From positions 1-22,585 of IMG/VR virus record IMGVR_UViG_3300034375_006940: 22,585 nt of DNA, one strand, 5' to 3'. Positions within the stretch are counted from its first letter, which is position 1, and every line of letters starts with the position of its first letter. The position numbers were made by a program, and so were the translations under genes. The notes below the pieces were generated by a model, which was given only the letters and a program-made list of their open reading frames with translations, ran no database searches and was not told the DNA's origin. Source of the DNA: a virus. Positions 4,931 to 10,826 of this stretch are shown here, piece after piece.

Positions 4931-6178
4931 TTAAAAGTTAACAAATTCTTTTATTCTGCTATGCCTTACATCATACTCGCATCGTATCTTTTTAAAACTA
5001 TCTCCATGTCTATTCTTTGTAATATATATATCAGTTATTCCAATTAAACTCTCTCCAGTTGCTTGATCTTCCACAACATCAATTGCCTCATATCTCCAAG
5101 GGAACGCAATAAAGTCTGCATCTTGCTCTAACTGACCACTACCTCTCAAATCACTACTCTTTGGAAACATACGTCCACCCTTATCTGATTCTCTACTCAT
5201 CTGACTTATGCCTACACAACACACTTTAGTGTTTAATGCTAATCGCTTTATTTCTGTAGATAACGTACTGATTTGCTCTAAAGTATTAGGGCCAGGTATA
5301 TTTATTAATTGAATATAGTCAAACACAACCACTTTAATACCATACTTCCTAATCTTTCTCTGAACATCATCCTTAATCTGATACCACTTATTCTTATTGT
5401 CGACAATAAAGAATGGCAACTCATATAACTCTGTAGCGAACTCTGTAACAATGCCTAACTCATCTTGCGTTAAATCCCCACTAATCTGCTTCTTGTAACT
5501 TAATCCAGTAGCAACATGACATAACTTTGCCATCAACTCTGTAGTAGTCATTTCTAACGAATAAAAAAGAACTGGAACACCCATCTTACACAAGTCATAA
5601 CATTCTTGGATCATCAAAGAAGTCTTACCCATTCCTGGTCTTGCAGCAACGACATTAAACCTACCACCCCTATAACCACCCATTATCCCATTGTACTTCC
5701 TCAATTCTGTCATTACAATACCACCTTCATCTTTAAGAGTAACATTACTATTAATGTCAGCAATGTATTCTTTAAAAGAATTGTATCTGTACTCTACATC
5801 AGTATTAATATCAGCATCAATCTCATTCTGCATCCTTTCTAAAGCGATTCTAGCCTCTTCTACGCTACTTCCATTCTCTAATGACTGTAAGGCTGATTGT
5901 AAGGATAAAACCTCCTCTTGCCTCTTATATTCATTTACAAACTCCTCCGCAATAGATTTAAAGTCTGCAACAGTTGACCCAGTAAAATCTACATTGTCAA
6001 ACTTAAAGATTACATCAGCTATACTTACTTCTTGATTCTCGCTATACTTGTTAAGAATAAACTCTGCGACTTTTGGATAAACTTTAAACATTTTAGGACT
6101 CAAATATCCTACTTCCTCCAACCACGAGTTATCATCAAGGATTGTCTGGAGGATTAACTGTTCTTTCTTTTGATTCAT
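4931..6178 (-). CDS. dnaB: DnaB-family replicative DNA helicase
   Basis: A 415-residue RecA-type hexameric helicase. The N-terminal collar domain (1-120) begins with the typical 'EQLILQTILDDNSWLEEV...'. The Walker A motif is ARPGMGKTS (179-187), Walker B is VVVFDYIQL (283-291), followed by the H3 motif 'GISQMSR' (323-329), H4 'SSDLRGSGQLEQDAD' (341-355) and the arginine-finger segment 'TKNRHG' (387-392). It would unwind the phage replication fork using ATP. No primase domain is fused and none was recognised in the window, so host DnaG may serve. The gene overlaps the upstream small gene by 44 nt. All core motifs are intact. Confidence 0.96.
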   Translation of the reverse strand: MNQKKEQLILQTILDDNSWLEEVGYLSPKMFKVYPKVAEFILNKYSENQEVSIADVIFKFDNVDFTGSTVADFKSIAEEFVNEYKRQEEVLSLQSALQSLENGSSVEEARIALERMQNEIDADINTDVEYRYNSFKEYIADINSNVTLKDEGGIVMTELRKYNGIMGGYRGGRFNVVAARPGMGKTSLMIQECYDLCKMGVPVLFYSLEMTTTELMAKLCHVATGLSYKKQISGDLTQDELGIVTEFATELYELPFFIVDNKNKWYQIKDDVQRKIRKYGIKVVVFDYIQLINIPGPNTLEQISTLSTEIKRLALNTKVCCVGISQMSRESDKGGRMFPKSSDLRGSGQLEQDADFIAFPWRYEAIDVVEDQATGESLIGITDIYITKNRHGDSFKKIRCEYDVRHSRIKEFVNF

Positions 6179-6425
6179 TTATTAGGTTTTGTAGGTCATC
6201 AAATATATGGTAAAACTTTAATAGTTCCTCTTCTTTTTCTAAAAAAGTTTTTGTGTTTGGGAAGTGTCGTAAAAATAAGTCTTGAACAACACCCATCTCT
6301 TTTAACTCTTTACAGAATTGTAAATGCTCTATTTCAAAAGATTTATGTAATTCTTTAACAGTATTACTCTTCTTTTCTTTCTTTTGTCTAGAGAGATGAT
6401 CTCGTAAGTTTAACCGTTGACTCAT
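6135..6425 (-). CDS. Hypothetical helical protein preceding the helicase (96 aa)
   Basis: This is a charged, helix-rich protein: basic N-terminus ('LRDHLSRQKKEKKSNTVKEL', residues 7-26) and a heptad-like central region ('EKEEELLKFYHIFDDLQNLI'). The C-terminus ends 'NPPDNP' and is encoded within the first 44 nt of the helicase gene in another frame. No family is recognised. Phage helicase genes are often preceded by a loader or accessory replication gene, and a small helical protein in this position would fit a helicase-loader role, but no loader signature is visible. Coding status rests on length, ATG start and tight operon packing. Confidence 0.65.
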   Translation of the reverse strand: MSQRLNLRDHLSRQKKEKKSNTVKELHKSFEIEHLQFCKELKEMGVVQDLFLRHFPNTKTFLEKEEELLKFYHIFDDLQNLINESKERTVNPPDNP

Positions 6426-6699
6426 AATTGCCCACTCTTAAATAATAACAGTCATTATCTTTGCTAATCTCTATATACTTATTGTCACTTAATATTCTGT
6501 AATTAGGTTTAGAATAAAAATAGACTAAATCAAACATCTCATGCACCCATACTTTTAATTGAAAGAGGGATGGATGACCAATAATATTACTTACATCGTA
6601 ATCAACAATAAACTTAATATCGCTATTTACAATATCTCTTACACATTCTCTCCACTTAATCTTTGACATTAATTTATCCAGTACTTCATTCCTGGTCAT
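6388..6699 (-). CDS. Hypothetical protein (103 aa)
   Basis: No recognised domain. The sequence is a mix of short helices at the N-terminus ('NEVLDKLMSKIKWRECVRDI', residues 4-23) and beta-like segments rich in Tyr, Val and Ile towards the end ('NKYIEISKDNDCYYLRVGNY', about 73-92). There is no membrane helix. It overlaps its neighbours on both sides (38 nt with the downstream gene and 14 nt with the upstream one), which is typical of this operon. Function unknown. Confidence 0.65.
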   Translation of the reverse strand: MTRNEVLDKLMSKIKWRECVRDIVNSDIKFIVDYDVSNIIGHPSLFQLKVWVHEMFDLVYFYSKPNYRILSDNKYIEISKDNDCYYLRVGNYESTVKLTRSSL

Positions 6700-6961
6700 A
6701 ATTCTTGTAACTAATTAAAGTCAACGTCAATATATCAAAAACGTGTTCAGTCATCTGTGCCAAGTAATCCTTATCATCTGCTTGAATATCAACTGAAAGA
6801 CACAAATCTAATGCAATAATAGATGCCCAATATACTCGTCTAAATGGCTTCTCTAATTCTTCTTGGGTAATGTACAATACTTTCTTTGATTCTTGTTTTT
6901 CAAAAAAATTGTGCTTCTCATTAATAGTAACACTAAACTTCTTGTAATTAAAGGTTGTCAT
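6686..6961 (-). CDS. Hypothetical protein (91 aa)
   Basis: I do not recognise this protein. It starts with a short beta-like stretch ('FNYKKFSVTINEK', residues 4-16), then appears helical ('PFRRVYWASIIALDLCLSVD' and 'MTEHVFDILTLTLISYKNYD'). The hydrophobic stretches are amphipathic rather than clear membrane segments. The ATG overlaps the stop codon of the replication-initiation-like gene (ATGA), so the two are translationally coupled and probably functionally linked. No catalytic motif is visible. Confidence 0.65.
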   Translation of the reverse strand: MTTFNYKKFSVTINEKHNFFEKQESKKVLYITQEELEKPFRRVYWASIIALDLCLSVDIQADDKDYLAQMTEHVFDILTLTLISYKNYDQE

Positions 6962-7572
6962 ATCATTTCAAATTTATTGATTACCGGTTGTTGTTTCTTT
7001 GTTTCTTTAACAAATATGCCACTCCACTCATTAATCATAGTCTGCTCAACTGCTTTAGTTAAATCCTCAATACTGTGCTTCTGGAAGAGATTAGTAATAT
7101 GTGTTATAGACTTTAATTCTTTAAACTTTTTCTTCTGTGACTTTGGACTTATGCGATACATCTGTTTCCTATATTCTAGATATTCGTTTAACAACTTCTG
7201 CTTGTCGGATGGTAAGTTAGATTCTACTTCTTTAGTCTGTACTGTTTCTACTTTTCTTGTTGTAGTCTGTGGAGTGTCGTAAAAATCATAATGCGATCCA
7301 ACCATCCTACCACTCTCATCCTTGTCAAACACTCTTACAACATAGCCTACTTCTTTTAATTCTTTTAGACATTTACGAATCGCAGCTTCAGTAACTCTAC
7401 CAGCTTCATTACTTAATGCCCTACTCAACCCATTTAAACTAACTTCAAAGTCAGATGGTAAAGATATTACATAAATAAGTAAGAATTTACTCTGCATTGA
7501 TAGGTTTTCTTCCTTTAAAATGTAATTAGGGATAACCGTATAATCCTTGTTTACTTTGCTTTTGATTGTCAT
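6958..7572 (-). CDS. Winged-helix replication protein, DnaD/replisome-organiser-like
   Basis: In this 204-residue protein the N-terminal about 95 residues match the phage replication winged helix. 'YTVIPNYIL' opens it, 'LSMQSKFLLIYVISLPSDFE' (24-43) follows, then the typical 'LSLNxLS...' region as 'VSLNGLSRALSN' and 'AIRKCLKELKEVGYVVR' (about 64-80, the recognition-helix and wing region). After a Thr/Lys-rich linker (about 100-115), the C-terminal part contains a helical region ending 'QTMINEWSGIF', like the DnaD/DnaB_2 tail whose 'W.gI' element contributes to DNA binding. Such proteins bind the phage origin and help recruit helicase, which is encoded downstream. It overlaps both neighbours by 4 nt. 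Confidence 0.75.
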   Translation of the reverse strand: MTIKSKVNKDYTVIPNYILKEENLSMQSKFLLIYVISLPSDFEVSLNGLSRALSNEAGRVTEAAIRKCLKELKEVGYVVRVFDKDESGRMVGSHYDFYDTPQTTTRKVETVQTKEVESNLPSDKQKLLNEYLEYRKQMYRISPKSQKKKFKELKSITHITNLFQKHSIEDLTKAVEQTMINEWSGIFVKETKKQQPVINKFEMI

Positions 7573-7874
7573 TTGCGGAGATTGTATATAAAGTTTAAAT
7601 AATTGCTAAAGTCTAGAATACATTCACTTATAACGTTATTAAGTAACGCATCTATATTCTTCTGTGCTTTATTGTAGAAGCCTAATAACTCTTCATGCTT
7701 ACCATCGTGATAATACACTACTCCCTCATCAATAAACTCTACATTGTAGTCAACTATAAATGATGGCAACCTTGTAACTGGAAGATAAGTAATTAATAAG
7801 TTTCCATTCTTGTAGACTAAATCATAAATGATTTGTCCATCGTAAATCCGAGATTGTGCTTTTATTATTTTCAT
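7569..7874 (-). CDS. First gene of the early/replication operon, hypothetical (101 aa)
   Basis: No family recognised. The N-terminal two thirds are beta-like ('SRIYDGQIIYDLVYKNGNLL', residues 8-27) and the C-terminal third is helical and hydrophobic ('SECILDFSNYLNFIYNLRK'). It is the first gene after the terminator at 7916-7945 and follows a plausible promoter with a very short untranslated leader of about 10-12 nt. Its stop overlaps the next start by 4 nt. Being first in the operon, it may be expressed earliest and most strongly; a regulatory or host-interaction role would fit but is only inference. Confidence 0.7.
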   Translation of the reverse strand: MKIIKAQSRIYDGQIIYDLVYKNGNLLITYLPVTRLPSFIVDYNVEFIDEGVVYYHDGKHEELLGFYNKAQKNIDALLNNVISECILDFSNYLNFIYNLRK

Positions 7875-7886
7875 AGAGAGTTAACG

Positions 7887-7917
7887 CAAGTTTAATTTAA
7901 TTATTGCAATAAAACAA
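7887..7917 (-). promoter_or_regulatory. Candidate Bacteroidetes-type promoter for the replication operon
   Basis: On the minus strand TTG (7917-7915) is followed after 20 nt by TAAACTTG (7894-7887), one mismatch from the Bacteroidetes -7 consensus TAnnTTTG with its -33 TTG. It sits between a strong terminator and the first gene of the replication block, where a promoter is needed. The start site would lie about 7 nt further on, just before the ATG at 7874. Confidence 0.5.
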
Positions 7918-7945
7918 AAAAGGGAGCAGAATAAATTCCACTCCC
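7916..7945 (-). terminator. Rho-independent terminator ending the structural operon
   Basis: On the minus strand the hairpin at 7945-7922 pairs ten bases (GGGAGTGGAA with TTCTGCTCCC, including two G-U pairs) around a 4-nt loop and is followed at once by six T (7921-7916). It lies about 25 nt after the stop codon of the last structural-region gene. Stem strength and T tract make this a clear intrinsic terminator. Confidence 0.9.
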
Positions 7946-7970
7946 CAAAAGACAGTACAAAAGAACTCTC

Positions 7971-8330
7971 TTAAATTCCCTTCCAATACTCAAGCATAGT
8001 CTTACCTCCATCAAATGTACTGCCAAGAAAATGATAAGACAACAAAACACCAACTATTGCATACTTGACTTTAGCACTATACTTATTATCAATATCTACC
8101 TCACTTAAATAAGCAGTTAATTCTTTACTCTCATCTACTGAAAGATCCTTTACTTCTTCTACAAATGTGGGAAAATCTTCTACTGCTTCTTGAATTTTAG
8201 GATAAGCATCCATAGCAAAAGCAAAAAACTTAACCAGGTCAAACTTACCACCCTTCAACGTACCCTCAAACTTATCTACCGCTTCTAATAAGTCAGCTAA
8301 TGTGTCTTTGATTTCTTCGATTCCTTTCAT
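7971..8330 (-). CDS. Hypothetical late-region protein (119 aa)
   Basis: An acidic, helical protein: 'DTLADLLEAVDKFEGTLKGG' (residues 9-28), then 'VEDFPTFVEEVKDLSVDESK' (about 50-69) and a moderately hydrophobic segment 'YAIVGVLLSYHFLG' (about 90-103). The pattern of a short helical N-terminus, 'gKf.l...f', then 'vkDLs.dE..el..y' resembles a small protein family commonly seen among late genes of phages, function unknown to me. The gene is the last of the structural unit, just before the terminator, and is separated from the tiny ORF upstream by a single base. A structural or lysis-region accessory role is possible. Confidence 0.65.
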   Translation of the reverse strand: MKGIEEIKDTLADLLEAVDKFEGTLKGGKFDLVKFFAFAMDAYPKIQEAVEDFPTFVEEVKDLSVDESKELTAYLSEVDIDNKYSAKVKYAIVGVLLSYHFLGSTFDGGKTMLEYWKGI

Positions 8331-8331
8331 G

Positions 8332-8427
8332 TTACTTCTTTTTTATTAGTTCTTTAATTTGTTTAACAATCGCATCAATTATAGTCAATATAGTAATTAC
8401 TTTATCGACTGTTATTTTTGGCTTCAT
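8332..8427 (-). CDS. Tiny coupled ORF (31 aa)
   Basis: An ATG at 8427 overlaps the upstream stop codon (ATGA) and its TAA ends 1 nt before the next ATG, so it fits exactly between two genes. The product begins MKPKITVDKVITILTIIDAI and ends 'KQIKELIKKK', a single amphipathic helix with an Ile-rich middle and basic tail. The precise packing and the AAG/AAA-rich end argue for translation; without it there would be about a 93-base gap in a unit where genes otherwise touch. Function unknown; a membrane-active or lysis-accessory peptide is conceivable. Confidence 0.5.
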   Translation of the reverse strand: MKPKITVDKVITILTIIDAIVKQIKELIKKK

Positions 8428-8687
8428 TTGACATTCTTTAAGTGAATAATTACTTCTTCCATTACTCGTGTGTTTTTCTCGATTAACTCATTATTCTTTA
8501 TAGTATTCTCCTTATAACACTCAATAATCTGGCCCTCTAATGCAGTCAACCGATCATTCATTCTATTGTATTGATTCCAAAGCGTGTATGCCATCGCTGA
8601 CATCATCGCAAACATCACAAATACGGCAAAGCCACTTGACTTTATTACTGAATCGAAATTGGGAAACTTGTCTATAATTGTCTTCAT
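8424..8687 (-). CDS. Small membrane protein with coiled coil, possible holin (BhlA-like)
   Basis: One transmembrane segment (about residues 19-38, 'GFAVFVMFAMMSAMAYTLWN') is followed by a charged helical region 'RLTALEGQIIE...' and 'ELIEKNTRVMEEVIIHLKNV'. A single N-terminal helix with a long charged helix carrying an 'ie.Nt.vm.ev' pattern recalls BhlA/UviB-type phage holin-like proteins. It lies at the end of the structural operon, where lysis genes are often found. No endolysin is recognised beside it, which weakens the holin reading. An alternative is a tail- or envelope-associated membrane protein working with the exported protein upstream. Confidence 0.5.
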   Translation of the reverse strand: MKTIIDKFPNFDSVIKSSGFAVFVMFAMMSAMAYTLWNQYNRMNDRLTALEGQIIECYKENTIKNNELIEKNTRVMEEVIIHLKNVK

Positions 8688-8688
8688 A

Positions 8689-9429
8689 TTAATCTATTTT
8701 CCTTAACATTACCCGATTCACGCCACTATCCATAACCCAAAATGGTGTATCTCTATCCTTGTTCCAATACTCTCTAAAATCAATCACATCATCAAACAAC
8801 CCTGTTACCTTTACCCTCCGATTCGTATATAACAAGAATCTACCTTCCCTTCCGTTTTCGACTTCTTCTCCACGTTGAGTTGTTTCCGTTATCCGCATAA
8901 ACTTGTCCACATTCAACCATATTATATCGCCACCATTAATCCTTGCAATCCATCTACCTTCGAATTGATTTCCGTACATTTCCCTTGTCTTGACAAAGAA
9001 TCCGTATCCTAACATATCTCGGATTATGTTGTTGACAGGTGCGTATAAGGATGCAGATTTTTCTCGTTTTTTTAACCTACTTGCATCTATGTAGTTATCT
9101 TCTTCGGCTCTATGTATAAGTTCAAAGGCGTATTCGGCTACTTCACTTGAATCCATTAATTGGTCGATTACGTTTATTTCGTATTCGTTTGTATTCGGTA
9201 ATCTTCTACCTGTGTAAACAACCAATGATTCAATCGTATCTATTACGGTTACGGTTTCGATTAAATTGCCTAAACTATCATATACTTCTTGCTCAGATTC
9301 GTTGTAGGTCTGAACCGTTTTGTAGTAGATTGTATCCGGTATCTGACCATTTATTGTTTTTGTCATTAAGACTATAATTAGAAACATTACTATTTCCAAT
9401 GCTTGTTTGAATGTGAATAAAGTTTTCAT
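8689..9429 (-). CDS. Exported protein of unknown function (246 aa) in the fibre cluster
   Basis: The N-terminus has a positively charged start and a hydrophobic core ('ALEIVMFLIIVLMTKTINGQ', residues 10-29), consistent with a Sec signal peptide cleaved near INGQ or an N-terminal anchor. The mature part is mixed: Thr/Val-rich beta-like stretches (about 35-75), a helical Glu/Lys-rich part (95-125), then 'GRWIARINGGDIIWLNVDKF' and 'REGRFLLYTNRRVKVTGLFD'. I recognise no catalytic motif or family. The DNA is rich in CpG compared with the tape-measure gene, like the adjacent fibre gene, which suggests the two entered together. It starts just after the S74 fibre gene ends (1 nt between). Confidence 0.65.
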   Translation of the reverse strand: MKTLFTFKQALEIVMFLIIVLMTKTINGQIPDTIYYKTVQTYNESEQEVYDSLGNLIETVTVIDTIESLVVYTGRRLPNTNEYEINVIDQLMDSSEVAEYAFELIHRAEEDNYIDASRLKKREKSASLYAPVNNIIRDMLGYGFFVKTREMYGNQFEGRWIARINGGDIIWLNVDKFMRITETTQRGEEVENGREGRFLLYTNRRVKVTGLFDDVIDFREYWNKDRDTPFWVMDSGVNRVMLRKID

Positions 9430-9430
9430 A

Positions 9431-10825
9431 TTAGTTATTTTCTAAAATTGTTAATCTATTGCTTAAATCTGATATTAGTGCTTTTAATTGTTCTATTTCG
9501 TTTGTTTGCGTTTTTATTATGGCTTGTTGTTCTTGAATCGCTTTGGTGAGTACCGAAATTAAATCGTTATAATTCATAATCTTCATTCCATCGTGCCTTG
9601 TTCCAATTACATCAGGAATAACTTTTTCAACTTCTTGTGCGATAAATCCGTAGCTTTTCTTTTCGTTATCCGCATTTGATATTAATCGGTAACTAACAGG
9701 ATTCAATTCCATAACCGCATCTAATCCTTTATCTGATGATTCAACATCTTGCTTTAATCTTATATCGGATACACCAGCGAATACGGCAGATATAATCGAA
9801 TCCGAAGCGTATATTTTACCTGTTACTTCAAGGTCGTAAGATGGCGAATCCGTACCTATACCCACATCGCCTTGTAACCTTGTTTTTGTTATAGATGAAT
9901 TACCTAATACTACGCTATTCGAACCCAAACCCCTTGCTTCCGAACCGATTACGATTTGATTTTCTTGTGCATCCGCCAATGGTCGTGCATCGTAACCGAT
10001 GAATACGGAGTTGTCGCCATCTGTGTTGTTTGCACCTGTGCTTGTGCTTCGACCTGCAATTTGTCCAATCGATGTGTTTTGATTGCCAGTTGTATTCTCT
10101 TGTAATGCGTTAGCCCCAATCCCTACGTTTTTACTTCCAGTTGTATTCTCCTGTAATGCTCGAGACCCAATCGCTATGTTTGCATATCCAGTGTTATTTT
10201 CAAATAAAGCTCGAGACCCAATCGCCATATTTTCATATCCACTTGTATTATCGTATAATGCATAATACCCAATTGCTGCGTTATTATTTCCTTCTGTGTT
10301 AAAATATAATGCTCTATAACCTACGCCCACATTCCTATTATCACCCCCATCATCAATTCTACCAGCATTTTCTCCAATAAATATACTATTACCTGTTGCA
10401 TCCAAATCCAACTTGCCATCTATTTCGACATCCGTACTAAACGTCTTTGCACCTGTTATCGTTTGAGTTCCAGCAACTGTAACGTAATCTGATAAATCTC
10501 CTTTCGTAGCTATAACCGTTGTTGTGTCCACTTTCAAAGGCGAACCAACCGTACCATCTCCTGTAATCGTAACGCCATCCGATAGTACCGAACTAATTAT
10601 ACTGGATGTAGCTGCTAACGTATCTCCTCCCAAAATCAAAAACGTATCCGCTCCGTACGATATAAATAAATCCCTTGAATAAACCATTCCAGAATCTGTT
10701 GGAGAAGAAATCAAAACCGAACCTGTAAGCGAATCCTTTGTAATCTGATTTAGTTTGATTCTGGGCGATTGGGCAAAGGTTGTGACCGATATTAATAATC
10801 CGAATATAATTAGTATTTGTTTCAT
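9431..10825 (-). CDS. Fibre/adhesin-like protein with S74 autoprocessing chaperone and signal peptide
   Basis: The 464-residue protein opens with a signal peptide-like segment ending 'TTFAQ' (1-19). It continues with a fibre element 'QTITGAKTF' (121-129) and six 17-residue repeats of the pattern 'N.aIG..AL..NttG' (about 165-266), as in trimeric YadA-head-like adhesins. The S74 domain begins near residue 350: 'VSDIRLKQD' gives the Ser-Lys dyad (S353, K358, the expected five-residue spacing), followed by 'LNPVSYRL', 'YGFIAQEVEKVIPDV' and 'NYNDLISVLTKAI', then a coiled coil (about 430-462). Such chaperones trimerise the fibre and cut themselves off. The role is probably host recognition. A signal peptide on a tail fibre is unusual. 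Confidence 0.88.
   Translation of the reverse strand: MKQILIIFGLLISVTTFAQSPRIKLNQITKDSLTGSVLISSPTDSGMVYSRDLFISYGADTFLILGGDTLAATSSIISSVLSDGVTITGDGTVGSPLKVDTTTVIATKGDLSDYVTVAGTQTITGAKTFSTDVEIDGKLDLDATGNSIFIGENAGRIDDGGDNRNVGVGYRALYFNTEGNNNAAIGYYALYDNTSGYENMAIGSRALFENNTGYANIAIGSRALQENTTGSKNVGIGANALQENTTGNQNTSIGQIAGRSTSTGANNTDGDNSVFIGYDARPLADAQENQIVIGSEARGLGSNSVVLGNSSITKTRLQGDVGIGTDSPSYDLEVTGKIYASDSIISAVFAGVSDIRLKQDVESSDKGLDAVMELNPVSYRLISNADNEKKSYGFIAQEVEKVIPDVIGTRHDGMKIMNYNDLISVLTKAIQEQQAIIKTQTNEIEQLKALISDLSNRLTILENN
10028..10333 (-). repeat. Six 51-bp coding repeats (17-residue YadA-head-like units)
   Basis: Residues 165-266 of the S74 fibre protein comprise six units of 17 residues starting at N165, N182, N199, N216, N233 and N250, each like 'NxAIGxxALxxNTTGxx'. 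At DNA level neighbouring units are similar but diverged. In-frame recombination between them could change repeat number and fibre length. Confidence 0.8.
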
Positions 10826-10826
10826 T

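Noticed and set aside
5606-7282. Plus-strand ORFs of 78-129 codons (for example 5691-6035 and 6893-7282)
   Set aside because: They lie opposite well-supported minus-strand genes such as the helicase, have low-complexity Leu/Ser/Phe-rich translations and no recognisable motif, as expected for antisense shadows in A/T-rich DNA.
3216-7961. 15-nt inverted match AAAAGACAGTACAAA (plus strand at 7947-7961, minus strand at 3216-3230)
   Set aside because: One exact 15-mer match in an A/T-rich 22-kb window is expected by chance about as often as not; the two sites lack a shared gene context.
10028-10333. Regular repeats that might suggest a CRISPR array or satellite
   Set aside because: They are in-frame 51-bp coding repeats of a fibre protein, diverged from one another, with no spacers.
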